Source: Streptomyces sp. ML-6 (GTDB lineage Bacteria > Actinomycetota > Actinomycetes > Streptomycetales > Streptomycetaceae). From it: 64,000 bases of DNA. The notes below the pieces were generated by a model. It was not told the origin of the DNA. It was given only the letters and a program-made list of their open reading frames with translations, and ran no database searches. The stretch covers positions 4,554,501 through 4,618,500 of the forward strand of contig NZ_JAOTIK010000001.1 of assembly GCF_030116705.1 (NCBI RefSeq). Direction: 5' to 3'. Below, in pieces: positions 24,135 to 34,090 of the stretch. The position numbers and the translations under genes were made by a program. Numbering within the stretch: position 1 is the first letter of the stretch; each line of letters opens with the position of its first letter.

Positions 24135-27101
24135 TCAGGATCCGCTGGCGATCGTGGCGGAGGAGAGCAGCTGACGCACGGTCGCCGCCTCGGGAGCCTC
24201 CAGTTGGTCGAAGACCGAGAGCGCTTCCCGCCAGCAGGCCCTTGCCCGGTCCGCCTGCCCTATGCCCTGGAGGGCCTTCCCGAGCGTGGTCAGCACGTTG
24301 GCGCGCCGCCATTCGCCGCCCACGTGCAACAGGACCGTCAGGGCCTGTTCGGCCAGACCCGCGGACTGGGCGGGCTGCCCTGCGTCGAGGTGGACCTCGG
24401 CCAGGCGGAAGAGGGTCATCCCTTCCCACAGCTTCTGCCGGCTGTCACGGAAGACGGAGAGCGCCTCGGCCAGCCGGTCCTGTGCCTCGTCCTGCCGGCC
24501 GGCGCGGGCCAGGGCCAGGCCCAGGGCGTAGCGGCCGTTGGCCAACCGGAGTGTGAGCCCCATGCGGTTGTAGAGGGCCACGCCCTCGCTGGCGAGTTCC
24601 ACCGCGCTCGCGGTGTGCCCGATGGCGAGGTGAACCCGGGACAGGTTGCACAGGGCGCTCGCCTCGCCGGGCTGATTGGCATCGGCCCGGAAGGCGGCGA
24701 TGGTCTGCTGGAGAAGAGTCTCCGCCTCGTCGAGCCGATTCCGGTATCCGGCGATGATCCCGAGCTCGTTGGGGGCGTTGCAGTGGGTCCACACGTCGTC
24801 CGTCGAGGGCGCGAGCCGCATGGCCTTGCGTGCTTCCTCGTCGGCCTGGTCGAAACGGCCGGCGGTGCTGTGCACCTGCGCGAGCGTCGTCCGTGCCCGG
24901 GCCTCGGAGCGTGGATCGCCGGCCGTCGCCGCGGCATCCCGCACCGCTGTGGCCACGGACTCGAACTGGCGCGAGTTGGCGCCGGATTCAGCGAGGTCCT
25001 TGCAGGCCATGAGGAGATCGACACTCCGCCGGAGGGTTCCGGCGACAGCCGACTGCTGGGCGCACGCCAGCAGCGAACTAGCCTCGGAGTAGAGCCAGTC
25101 GAGCGCTTGCTCGTGGCTGGTGAACGAAAGCCCCTTGCTCTCCGTGGGCTCCAGGTGGGCGACCGTGCGGTCCCCCGGCCGCTCCAGCGCGTACACCCCC
25201 GCCGCCGTCGCCAGGTAGAAGTCCAGCAGGCGGGAGAGGGCCGACTCGCGTTCCTCCGGGAGCTCGCCGCGCTCCGCGCAGGAGCGGGCGTAGAGGCGCA
25301 CCAGGTCGTGGTAGCGGTACCGGCCCGGGGCCGCCGACTCCACGAGGCTGGTGTCGACCAGGGCCTCCAGGAGGTCCTCCGCCACGTGCGCGTCCAGGTC
25401 GAGCAGGGCGGCCGCCGCGGCCAGGGAGATGTCGGGGCCGTCGGCCAGGCCGAGCAGGCGGAAGGCGCGGGCCTGGGCGGGTTCGAGCTGCCCGTAGCCG
25501 AGTTCGAAGGTGGCCTTCACCGCGAGGTCCCCGGCCTGGAGCTCGTCCAGGCGGCGGCGTTCGTCCGCGAGCTTGGCGGCGAGGACGGAGACCGTCCAGG
25601 TGCGGCGGGCGGCCAGCCGGGAGGCGGCGATGCGGATGGCCAGGGGGAGGAAACCGCAGGCGGCGACCACGTCGAGGGCCGCCTCGCGCTCGGAGTTGAT
25701 CCGCTCCTCGCCCACGATCCGGGTGAAGAGCTGGAGCGCCTCCTCGGGCGACATCACGTCCAGGTCCACGAGGTGGGCGCCGGCCAGGTCGACCATGCGG
25801 ACGCGGCTGGTGACCAGGGCCGCGCAGCCCGCGGTGCCGGGCAGCAGGGGGCGGATCTGGGCCGCGTCGTGGGCGTTGTCCAGGAGGACCAGGATGCGGC
25901 GGCCGTCCAGGGTGGAGCGGTACAGCGCGGCGCGTTCGTCCATGGAGTCGGGGATCGCCGAGTCCGCCGTGCCCAGGGCGCGCAGGAACGCGCCGAGGAC
26001 CGTCTCCGGTTCGGCGGCCCGCGCCCCCGCGCCCTGGAGGTCCACGTACAGCTGGCCGTCCGGGAAGTGCTGGCGTGCCTGGTGGGCGACGTGCACGGCG
26101 AGGGTGGTCTTGCCGACGCCGCCGATGCCGGCCAGGGCCGAGACGGCCATGACGGACCCCTCGGCGGTCGCCAGCCGGTCGCCGAGCTCGCGCACGAAGG
26201 AGGAGCGGCCGGTGAAGTCCGGCACGGTGGCCGGGAGCTGGGCGGGGCGCACCGGTGCGGGGGGCGGGGCCGGCTCGTCCGACGGGCGGGCCAGTTCCTC
26301 GTCGGCCTGGAGGATGCGCTGCTGGAGCTGGGACAGCTCGGGGCGCGGGTCGACGCCCAGTTCGTCGGCGAGCAGCCGGCGGGTGTCGGCGTACACCGCG
26401 AGCGCCTCGGCCTGCCGGCCGCTGCGGTACAGGGCGATCATGAGCAGCTCGCGCAGCCGCTCGCGCAGCGGGTGCGCGGCGGTGAGCGCGGTCAGTTCGG
26501 AGACCGCCTCCGCGTGGCTGCCGACCTCCAGGTCCAGGTCGAGGCGGGTCTCGGTGAGCTGGAGCCGCCACTCCTCCAGCCGGGTCCGCTGGTTCTCGGC
26601 GTACGGGCCGGGCACCGACGCCAGCGCCTCGCCCTCCCACAGCCCGAGCGCCTTGCCGAGGAGGGCGCGGGCCTGCGCGCGGTCGCCACCGGCGCGGGCC
26701 TTCTCCGCCTCGGCCGCCAGGTCCCGGACCACGTTCACGTCGAGGGCGTCCCGGTCGGCCCGGATCGCGTACCCGCCGGCGTCGCTGACCAGCGTCTCCT
26801 GGCCCAGCACCTTGCGGAGCCGGGAGGCGTACGTACGTATGGCGGCGAGCGCCTGCGAGGGCGGTTCGTCGCCCCAGATGGCGTCGATGAGTTCGGCGGC
26901 GGTGGCCGTGCGGCCGTCGCGCAGCAGCAGCGCGGTCAGCAGGGCGCGCTGCTGCGGCGAACCGGACGGCAACACCTCGCCGTCGCGCCATGACCGCACC
27001 GGACCGAGCACGGAGAAGCGCAGTTCGGCACCGGGTGCCGACCGTTGCTGCGGAGCACGCTGCTCCGGAACACGCGCGCGCGGCCCGTGGTCACGGTCCA
27101 T
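24135..27101 (-). CDS. AfsR/SARP-type transcriptional regulator (BTAD, NB-ARC, TPR)
   Basis: This 988-residue protein has an OmpR-like winged helix at about residues 28-100, with LRFSVLGPVRSWRDG, AELIDAIWGDEPP and IRTYASRLRKVLGQ. A BTAD domain follows to about 270, then a STAND/NB-ARC ATPase with Walker A GIGGVGKTTLA and Walker B RRILVLLDNAHD. The C-terminal third holds TPR-like helices. AfsR-type proteins integrate signals to switch secondary metabolite genes. GCAGGAGGC before the ATG fixes the start. No SARP target gene cluster is seen nearby. Only the two small peptide genes follow it. Confidence 0.9.
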   Translation of the reverse strand: MDRDHGPRARVPEQRAPQQRSAPGAELRFSVLGPVRSWRDGEVLPSGSPQQRALLTALLLRDGRTATAAELIDAIWGDEPPSQALAAIRTYASRLRKVLGQETLVSDAGGYAIRADRDALDVNVVRDLAAEAEKARAGGDRAQARALLGKALGLWEGEALASVPGPYAENQRTRLEEWRLQLTETRLDLDLEVGSHAEAVSELTALTAAHPLRERLRELLMIALYRSGRQAEALAVYADTRRLLADELGVDPRPELSQLQQRILQADEELARPSDEPAPPPAPVRPAQLPATVPDFTGRSSFVRELGDRLATAEGSVMAVSALAGIGGVGKTTLAVHVAHQARQHFPDGQLYVDLQGAGARAAEPETVLGAFLRALGTADSAIPDSMDERAALYRSTLDGRRILVLLDNAHDAAQIRPLLPGTAGCAALVTSRVRMVDLAGAHLVDLDVMSPEEALQLFTRIVGEERINSEREAALDVVAACGFLPLAIRIAASRLAARRTWTVSVLAAKLADERRRLDELQAGDLAVKATFELGYGQLEPAQARAFRLLGLADGPDISLAAAAALLDLDAHVAEDLLEALVDTSLVESAAPGRYRYHDLVRLYARSCAERGELPEERESALSRLLDFYLATAAGVYALERPGDRTVAHLEPTESKGLSFTSHEQALDWLYSEASSLLACAQQSAVAGTLRRSVDLLMACKDLAESGANSRQFESVATAVRDAAATAGDPRSEARARTTLAQVHSTAGRFDQADEEARKAMRLAPSTDDVWTHCNAPNELGIIAGYRNRLDEAETLLQQTIAAFRADANQPGEASALCNLSRVHLAIGHTASAVELASEGVALYNRMGLTLRLANGRYALGLALARAGRQDEAQDRLAEALSVFRDSRQKLWEGMTLFRLAEVHLDAGQPAQSAGLAEQALTVLLHVGGEWRRANVLTTLGKALQGIGQADRARACWREALSVFDQLEAPEAATVRQLLSSATIASGS

Positions 27102-27324
27102 TGCTGCCTCCTGCCCTGCTCGCCCCGCCGGTGCGCCGGTCGTGCCGGTGCCGCCCGTCCGGATTACCCGTCCCTGTACCGCTCCGGGCCGGGTGGATCC
27201 GGATTGCTCGGTACCGCTGGTATCGCGCTCAACAGTCTGCCTTGTCTTGGGCGGCCACGACAGCAGTGGGTGACGCTCTGCACAAGCCCTCGACAACGAT
27301 TTCGGAAAGGGTGGCCGCACAGAT

Positions 27325-27343
27325 GGCTGACGGTTCGTCAGAT
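27325..27343 (+). promoter_or_regulatory. 19-bp palindromic operator, copy 4 of 4
   Basis: GGCTGACGGTTCGTCAGAT keeps 6 of 8 bases of the left arm and the full right arm CGTCAGAT. It ends 19 bp before the amidohydrolase ATG, the same distance as at the DoxX gene. Confidence 0.7.
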
Positions 27344-27362
27344 CGGCGCTACCGTGGTGGAC

Positions 27363-28595
27363 ATGGAGACCTTCCCGAAGATCATCTCGGTGGACGACCA
27401 CACGGTGGAGCCCCCTCATGTCTGGCGGGACCGGCTCCCGTCCAAGTACCTCGACCGAGGTCCGCGGATCGTCCGCGCACCGCTCAAGGAGATGACGTTC
27501 CTGGGCGGAAAGTTCGCACCCGTGATGGGGGAGCGGGGCGACGACGGGCCGATCGGCGACTGGTGGGTGTACGAGGACCTGCACCGGCCGCTCACCCGGC
27601 TCGACACCGCGGTCGGCTACGACCGGGACGAGATCAAGCTGGAGATCATCACGTACGAGCAGATGCGTCCGGGTTCGTTCTCGGTGCCCGAGCGGCTCGC
27701 CGACATGGACGCCAACCACGTCCAGTCCGCCCTCTGCTTCCCCACCTTCCCCCGCTTCTGCGGCCAGACCTTCACCGAGGCGAACGACCGTGAGCTGGGG
27801 CTGCTCGGGGTGCGCGCCTACAACGACTGGATGGTGGAGGAGTGGTGCGGCCCCGAGGCGCGGGGCCGGCTCATCCCGCTCACCCTGATCCCGCTCTGGG
27901 ACGCGCACCTGGCCGCCGAGGAGGTCCGGCGCAACGCGGCGCGCGGCGTGCGCGCGGTGGCGTTCTCCGAGATACCCCCGCATCTCGGTCTGCCGTCCAT
28001 TCACACGGACGAGTGGGATCCGTTCCTGCGGGCCTGCGACGAGACGGGGACGGTGATCGCGATGCACATCGGCTCGTCCTCGAGGATGCCGTCCACCTCG
28101 GCCGACGCCCCGCCCGCCGTCGGTTCCACCATCACCTTCGCCAACTGCTGCTTCTCCATGGTCGACTGGCTGATGAGCGGCAAGTTCGAACGCTTCCCCA
28201 ACCTGCGGATCATGTACGCGGAGGGTCAGATCGGCTGGATCCCGTACGTCCTGGAACGCGCCGACGTGGTCTGGGAGGAGAACCGGGCCTGGGGCGGCGT
28301 CGCCGACAAGGTCCACCGCCCGCCGTCGGAGCTGTTCGCCGAGCACGTGTACGGCTGCTTCTTCGACGACGCCTTCGGCCTGAGGAACCTGGACGCGATC
28401 GGGGTGGGGAACGTCCTGTACGAGACGGACTACCCGCACTCCGACTCCACCTGGCCCAGGTCCCGCGAGGTCGGCGAGGCGCAGATGGGGCACCTGGACG
28501 CCGACGTGGTGGACCGGATCGTGCGCCGCAACGCGATCGACCTGCTGGGACTGACGGACGACGGGCTGTGGGCGGGGAGCGGGGGAGGACGGTAG
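27363..28595 (+). CDS. Amidohydrolase-2 family protein (TIM-barrel metal hydrolase/decarboxylase)
   Basis: This 410-residue protein has the N-terminal metal motif VDDHTVEPPHVW, in which a DDH-type start replaces the more common DxHxH. RGVRAVAFSEIPPHLGLPSIHTDEWDPF, VIAMHIGSS, LRIMYAEGQIGWIPYVLER and VLYETDYPHSDSTWP follow. These match the amidohydrolase-2 group, which contains decarboxylases and hydrolases of ring-cleavage products. Proteins of this group often accompany Ltp/DUF35 and FadD3-type genes. The upstream operator ties it to that set. The reaction is unknown. Confidence 0.85.
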   Translation: METFPKIISVDDHTVEPPHVWRDRLPSKYLDRGPRIVRAPLKEMTFLGGKFAPVMGERGDDGPIGDWWVYEDLHRPLTRLDTAVGYDRDEIKLEIITYEQMRPGSFSVPERLADMDANHVQSALCFPTFPRFCGQTFTEANDRELGLLGVRAYNDWMVEEWCGPEARGRLIPLTLIPLWDAHLAAEEVRRNAARGVRAVAFSEIPPHLGLPSIHTDEWDPFLRACDETGTVIAMHIGSSSRMPSTSADAPPAVGSTITFANCCFSMVDWLMSGKFERFPNLRIMYAEGQIGWIPYVLERADVVWEENRAWGGVADKVHRPPSELFAEHVYGCFFDDAFGLRNLDAIGVGNVLYETDYPHSDSTWPRSREVGEAQMGHLDADVVDRIVRRNAIDLLGLTDDGLWAGSGGGR

Positions 28596-28639
28596 GGGCG
28601 CGCCCCTCCGCGGCCGGGGCACGGGGCGCCGTCCGCGGA

Positions 28640-28768
28640 AGGACATGGTCCGATCCGGAATCCGGTTCGGGATCCGATCCGTGGTCGGATCCGGGGTCAG
28701 GCCCGTGATCGGACCCGTGATCAGGCCCCGGATCGGACCCGTGATCCGACTCGTGATCCGATTACGGG
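28640..28768. repeat. Degenerate GATCCGAnnCGTGATC-type repeats
   Basis: The gap between the convergent amidohydrolase and MerR genes is filled with imperfect copies of words such as GGATCCGGG, CCCGTGATC and GATCCGA, about 12-20 bp apart. They could form many small hairpins and act as a terminator. Confidence 0.5.
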
Positions 28769-28769
28769 G

Positions 28770-29594
28770 TCAGACCCGGGCGATCGGCTCCTGGAGCTCC
28801 GTCACCCACTGGTCCCGGTCCTCGGGGCACTCCAGGCTGATCTCGCGGGCGTACCCCGCGGACCGGTAACCGTGGGCGTCGATCCAGCGGGCCAGGGTCT
28901 GGGAGGTCGGCAGCACACCGTCCATCGACCCCCGGTGCACGATCGTCGCGGCCTCGAACGCGGGCAGCTCGACCACCGTGATCCCGGTGTCGCCGACCGG
29001 ACCCACCGGCGCGGAGACCGTGACCCCGGCGTGGACGACGACCGCACCGCCTTCCGGCGCGTCCTCGTAGTACGCGATCCCCGGCCCGCTCGGCACGGTA
29101 CCCGCCGCTTCCAGCAGGGGGAACAGCCGCTCGTACAGCGGGCCGATCACGGGGGAGACGTGCTCCGGCTCGTAGCTCGCCGCGGTGCCGGTCAGCTCGG
29201 CGACCCGTACCGCCGCGACCTTCTTGACGACGACGTCGTTCGTGGACATGTGTCCCTCGCTCTCGATCGACCGGAGCCTCACCTCGACCTGTGCCAGCCG
29301 GGACGCGGCGGCCCGCATGGCCGCCTCCAGTTCCGCCCGGCGCAGCCGCAGCATGCCGCGCAGCTCCTCCGGACCCACCTGCTCGTCGAGGATGACCTGC
29401 ACCTGCTGGAGCGTGAAGCCGAGATCCTTGAGGGCGATGATGCGGTTGAGGCGGGCGAGCTGGGCGGCGCCGTAGAAGCGGTAGCCGGTGGCGGGGTCGG
29501 TGCGGTCGGGGCGCAGCAGCCCGATGGCGTCGTAGTGGCGCAGCATCCGGGCCGACACCCGCCCGTACCGGGCGAAGTCTCCGATGGTGAACAT
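28770..29594 (-). CDS. MerR family regulator with GyrI-like effector domain
   Basis: This 274-residue regulator has an N-terminal MerR winged helix: MFTIGDFARYGRVSARMLRHYDAIGLL and GYRFYGAAQLARLNRIIALKDLGF. A dimerisation coiled coil (about 75-115) and a C-terminal GyrI/effector-binding domain (VVVKKVAAVRVAELTG, TVVELPAFEAATIVHRGSM) follow. This is the BltR/BmrR-like layout that senses small hydrophobic or cationic molecules. An upstream in-frame start would add eight residues. The dyad at 29611-29632 suggests autoregulation. No efflux gene is adjacent. Confidence 0.88.
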   Translation of the reverse strand: MFTIGDFARYGRVSARMLRHYDAIGLLRPDRTDPATGYRFYGAAQLARLNRIIALKDLGFTLQQVQVILDEQVGPEELRGMLRLRRAELEAAMRAAASRLAQVEVRLRSIESEGHMSTNDVVVKKVAAVRVAELTGTAASYEPEHVSPVIGPLYERLFPLLEAAGTVPSGPGIAYYEDAPEGGAVVVHAGVTVSAPVGPVGDTGITVVELPAFEAATIVHRGSMDGVLPTSQTLARWIDAHGYRSAGYAREISLECPEDRDQWVTELQEPIARV

Positions 29595-29610
29595 GATGTC
29601 TTCACTCCAC

Positions 29611-29632
29611 GGCTTCACACGGTGTCAAGGTC
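29611..29632 (-). promoter_or_regulatory. MerR-type dyad operator/promoter
   Basis: Read on the minus strand, GACCTTGACACCGTGTGAAGCC has ACCTTGACAC as left arm and GTGTGAAGCC as right arm, 7 of 10 matching the ideal MerR dyad ACCTTGACAC-GTGTCAAGGT. It lies just upstream of the regulator, and its TTGACC/TTGACA also fits a -35 box. Confidence 0.6.
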
Positions 29633-29760
29633 AAGCGCCGTCGTACGGAAAGCCGTGGAAGCGGAAAAGGAACGGGCCGGGGAAGGCGCGGGGAACGGTC
29701 GGCGGGCAGGAATTCCGTTCCGCCGCCGGTACTCCCGCGCGGGCGGCAAAAACCGGCGCA

Positions 29761-29870
29761 GGAGAGCGGAGAAGAGCGCAGGAGAGCGGAGAAGAGTGGA
29801 GCGGGGAGGGAAGAGAAACGGAGGGGGGTGAGCGGGAGGCGCGGGAAGCGGAGAAACGGGAAAGGCAGGA
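29761..29870 (+). repeat. Purine-rich tract with 20-bp tandem repeat
   Basis: About 110 bp is almost pure A/G, including GGAGAGCGGAGAAGAGCGCA at 29761 and a near copy at 29781 (18 of 20 bases equal). It fills most of the 353-bp gap between the MerR gene and the cspA terminator. No gene was found in the gap. Confidence 0.7.
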
Positions 29871-29906
29871 GCCCCGTTCCCCGCCGAGGCGGAGGAGCGG
29901 GGCTCC
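29868..29906 (-). terminator. cspA terminator hairpin
   Basis: GGAGCCCCG and CGGGGCTCC form a 9-bp stem around a GC-rich 21-base loop, 42 bp downstream of the cold-shock gene stop. Confidence 0.65.
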
Positions 29907-29947
29907 TTGGGTACTACTAGCCGGCCGCGATCGGCCGACCCGGGCAA

Positions 29948-30151
29948 CTAGGCCGGGGTGACGTTCTCAGCCTGCGGACCCTTGGGGCCCTGAGTGACGT
30001 CGAAGTTCACGACCTGGTTCTCCTCGAGGGAGCGGAACCCGGACGCGTTGATCGCGGAGTAGTGGACGAAGACATCCGGGCCGCCGCCGTCCTGGGCGAT
30101 GAAGCCGAAGCCCTTTTCAGCGTTGAACCACTTGACGGTTCCGGTAGCCAT
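29948..30151 (-). CDS. Cold-shock protein, CspA family
   Basis: This 67-residue RNA chaperone has the RNP1 motif KGFGFI and RNP2 motif DVFVHYSAI, and starts [14 protein letters not shown]. An AAGGAGGGCTT ribosome site precedes ATG 30151. A longer in-frame start would cover this site and is rejected. Cold-shock proteins bind single-stranded RNA and help translation. A long AT-rich leader with a hairpin and a U-tract lies upstream. Single-gene unit. Confidence 0.95.
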   Translation of the reverse strand: MATGTVKWFNAEKGFGFIAQDGGGPDVFVHYSAINASGFRSLEENQVVNFDVTQGPKGPQAENVTPA

Positions 30152-30216
30152 AAGCCCTCCTTGGGCCAAAGGGTTGCCCTGCTCCAGAACCTGCATAGAA
30201 GTCTGAAAACTACAAA

Positions 30217-30244
30217 AGCCTGCGGGTTACATGCTCCGCAGGCT
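30217..30244 (-). promoter_or_regulatory. Hairpin with U-tract in the cspA leader
   Basis: On the minus strand AGCCTGCGG, a 10-base loop and CCGCAGGCT form a 9-bp stem followed by TTTTGTAGTTTT, 66 bp before the start codon. This has the shape of an intrinsic terminator, so it may act as an attenuator or cold-sensitive RNA switch. It could also simply end an upstream transcript. Confidence 0.55.
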
Positions 30245-30472
30245 CTGTACTGCAAGGGAAACCAAACTGCAACTTGCGTCGAGCCTAGCACGCAGCGTGT
30301 ATCGAGGGGTAGAGGGAAAGATCACTTCACTCGGATGTTTGATTGCCGTGCCGATGACCACACGAAGTGGCTGCACCGGAGGGTGTCGAGGAGGGGTCTT
30401 CGAGGAGTACGGAAGGGGTCCTCGCGGCACTTCCGGAACGCGGCGCGGGTGCCTGCCGGGAACCGGACGCGG

Positions 30473-30560
30473 ACACTCCGGGAAGGGGCCGGGAGTGCTC
30501 CGGAAAGGGGTGCGGGGGCGCTCCGGGAAGTGGGCGGGAGTGCTCCGGGGAGTGGGATCG
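30473..30560. repeat. GC-rich tandem repeat upstream of mqnA
   Basis: Four imperfect units close to GGGAGTGCTCCGGGAAGGGG (about 24-28 bp) are repeated head to tail, ending 58 bp before the mqnA start. Confidence 0.5.
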
Positions 30561-30608
30561 GGAACGCCCCGCGCCCCCGGTGCCGTACGGGTGGCGCCGC
30601 GGGTCTAG

Positions 30609-31496
<888 letters not shown>

Positions 31497-31570
31497 CCGC
31501 GCGGGGGAGGCGGGGCGCGGCGGGATGCGGTACGGGGATACGGGTGCCGCATGGGCGCGGGCGGGGGGAG

Positions 31571-31670
31571 GTACGGATCGGGCCGCCGGGGGGAGGTACG
31601 GATCGGGCCGCCGGGCGGATGTGCGGATCGGGCCGCCGGGTGAATGTGCGGATCGGGTTGTCGGGGGAAT
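31571..31670. repeat. 25-bp tandem repeat, four copies
   Basis: GTACGGATCGGGCCGCCGGG units start at 31571, 31596, 31621 and 31646, an exact period of 25 bp. The last two copies are diverged (GTGCGGATCGGG). Confidence 0.75.
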
Positions 31671-31707
31671 GCGCCGGACATGGATGAATCCTGTACTTTC
31701 CGGGGCG

Positions 31708-31845
31708 CTTATCCGTTCCCGCCCCTCTTCCCGCCCTCTCCCCCGCGCCCTTCCCTTCTCTTCCGTCTCCTTCCCCTCGCTCCGTTCCCTTCCCTTCCTC
31801 TTGCTCCGTTCCGTTCCCTTCGCTCCGTTCCCGGTCCGTCCGGCC
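31708..31845 (+). repeat. Pyrimidine-rich tract upstream of the Ser/Thr kinase gene
   Basis: About 138 bp is made almost only of C and T, with repeated TTCCCTTCCT and CGCTCCGTTCCC words. It sits in the 588-bp gap 31497-32084 with the 25-bp repeats. The rest of that gap is AT-richer near 31850-32010 and probably holds the kinase promoter. No gene is supported there. Confidence 0.65.
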
Positions 31846-32084
31846 GTCGATTCGATTCGGGGCAATACGCGTCGAATAACCGATTGCCCGAAGGCGGGAT
31901 GCGGCGAGCTGGTTCGCGCACCGTAATCGCTCGGGTGAACGACTCATTCACGCCTTTTGTGGTGCCGAAAGTTGTTGTTCGTTCCCTCAGGGGCGAAATA
32001 GGCGGATGGTTTCCTCTGTGACCCGATGACCTTCGCCCCCTAGGCTTCGGTCGGAGGTCGGGCCGGTACACAGGGGGAGTTCAT

Positions 32085-34019
32085 ATGCAGCCGCTGGAAG
32101 CCGGCGAACCGTTGAGCATCGGCGCCTACCGATTGCTCGGCAGGCTCGGTGCGGGCGGCATGGGCCGGGTCTATCTGGGGCGCAGCGCCGGAGGGCGCAC
32201 CGTGGCGGTCAAGGTCGTGCACCCCCACTTCGCCCTCGACGAGCAGTTCCGCGCCCGCTTCCGGCGCGAGGTGGACGCGGCGCGGCGGATCGGCGCGCAG
32301 TGGACGGCGCCGGTGCTGGACGCCGACCCGGACGCGCCCATTCCGTGGGTCGCCACCGGTTACGTGGCCGGGCCGCCGCTCTCCGCCGCGGTCGCCGAGC
32401 ACGGGCCGCTGCCCGAGAACGCGGTGCGGACGCTGGGCGCCGGGCTCGGGGAGGCGCTGGCCGCCGTGCACGCGCAGGACCTCATCCACCGCGACGTGAA
32501 ACCGTCCAACGTGCTGCTGGCCCTCGACGGCCCCCGCCTGATCGACTTCGGGATCGCCCGCGCCCTCGGCGCCACCGCCTCGCTCACCTCCAGCGGGGTG
32601 TCGGTCGGCTCGCCCGGTTACATGGCGCCCGAGCAGATCCGGGGCGTCGACGTCTCGGGCGCGGCCGACGTCTTCTCGCTCGGCGCGGTGCTCGCGTACG
32701 CGGCGACCGGGACGGCCCCCTTCCTCGGCGACTCCTCGGCCGTACTCCTCTACAAGGTGGTGCACGAGGAGCCCGAGCTGGGCGAGCTGGAGGGGGACCT
32801 GCGGGAGGTCGTCGCCGGCTGCCTGATGAAGGACCCCCGGGACCGGCCCACGCCCCTGGAGCTGGCCCGGCGGCTGGCGCCGGACGGGGCCGCCGCGCTG
32901 GTGGCGGCCGGGTGGCTGCCCGGACCGCTGGTGCGCGAGGTCAGCCGGTCGGCGGTCGCGCTGCTGGACCTGGAGCCGCAGGACGCGCCGGTGCAGTCGG
33001 GGCCGGTGCCGTTCAGCAGCGCGGCGTGGGGCGCGGCCGGCGGGAACGGGGGCGGCAACGGGGACGGGGGCGGCAACGGGGGCACGGGCGGGCCCGGCGG
33101 CGGGGGCGGCGGGTTCGGCAGTGCGGGCAGCGGGTTCGGGCCGCCGGTCGATCCCTTCCCCACGCACGACCCGACCCGGCTGTCGCATCCGGGCATACTG
33201 CCCTCGTGGCCCACCCCGGCCGGTGCGGGCGAGCCGGCCGGAGCACCGGGAACGGCCGGAGCACCGGGAACGACCGGGGCGCCGGGGACCGCCGGGGCCT
33301 CGGGGACGGCCGGACCGCACGGCCGGTCCGACAGGTCCGGGCCGTACGGTCCACGGCCCGCCGACCCCCGTTTCTCCGTCACCGTCAGCGCGGACTCCAC
33401 CCCGGCCCGGCCGGACGCGAACCGCGGCCGGAGGCTGAGCTGCACCCTCGCGCTCGCCGTGGCGGGCGCACTCGCCGCCGTGACCGTGGGCGCCGCGTTC
33501 CTCTTCGACCTGATGCCGGGCGGCAACACCAGCGCCGACGCCGGGCACGGCAGCGAGAGCCCCGAGCCGGGCGCCTCCCGGTCCAGCCCGTCGCGGCCCA
33601 CCGAATCGGGCGACTCCGGCACGGGAGGAGCGGGCGAGGCCGCCGCGCTCCCGAAGGAGTTCGTCGGCACGTGGCAGGGCCCGGTCACCGAGAAGACCAC
33701 GGGGCAGCCGCACGGAACGCTCACGGCCGTCTTCACCGCCGGGAAGAAGGGCGCGGACGTGGTCCGCATGAACACCGAGCTGACCCGCCTCGGCATCACC
33801 GTCAGCTGCAACAGCGTCGCCACCCTCACCTTCGTCGAGGGCAAGGAGCTGACCCTGGAGGAACGCACCGACCCGGACCGCCCCAGCACCCCCGGCCTGT
33901 GCACCTCCACCACCTCCGTCGTCCACTTCACCCGCACCGCCGACGGCACCCTGGAGTTCCGGTCCGAGGAGCGGGGCGCGGGGCTTCCGTACGGCACGCT
34001 GACCCGGTCCGGCAGCTGA
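32085..34019 (+). CDS. Ser/Thr protein kinase, one transmembrane helix
   Basis: This 644-residue kinase has the complete set of catalytic motifs in residues 1-270: [52 protein letters not shown] Gly/Asn/Pro-rich linker follows, with near repeats of APGTAGAPGTTG. A transmembrane helix (TLALAVAGALAAVTVGAAFL) lies near residue 455. An extracellular domain of about 150 residues (EFVGTWQGPVTEKTTG, TCTSTTSVVHFT-like) ends the protein. It senses outside signals and phosphorylates inside. Ligand unknown. ATG 32085 is close behind GGGGGAGTTC. Confidence 0.92.
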   Translation: MQPLEAGEPLSIGAYRLLGRLGAGGMGRVYLGRSAGGRTVAVKVVHPHFALDEQFRARFRREVDAARRIGAQWTAPVLDADPDAPIPWVATGYVAGPPLSAAVAEHGPLPENAVRTLGAGLGEALAAVHAQDLIHRDVKPSNVLLALDGPRLIDFGIARALGATASLTSSGVSVGSPGYMAPEQIRGVDVSGAADVFSLGAVLAYAATGTAPFLGDSSAVLLYKVVHEEPELGELEGDLREVVAGCLMKDPRDRPTPLELARRLAPDGAAALVAAGWLPGPLVREVSRSAVALLDLEPQDAPVQSGPVPFSSAAWGAAGGNGGGNGDGGGNGGTGGPGGGGGGFGSAGSGFGPPVDPFPTHDPTRLSHPGILPSWPTPAGAGEPAGAPGTAGAPGTTGAPGTAGASGTAGPHGRSDRSGPYGPRPADPRFSVTVSADSTPARPDANRGRRLSCTLALAVAGALAAVTVGAAFLFDLMPGGNTSADAGHGSESPEPGASRSSPSRPTESGDSGTGGAGEAAALPKEFVGTWQGPVTEKTTGQPHGTLTAVFTAGKKGADVVRMNTELTRLGITVSCNSVATLTFVEGKELTLEERTDPDRPSTPGLCTSTTSVVHFTRTADGTLEFRSEERGAGLPYGTLTRSGS

Positions 34020-34090
34020 ACCCGACAGGGGCTGGCGTACGCTGAACCGGTCCGTAGATCGTTGAAAAACCGCCGAAAGGTGACAGCCCG

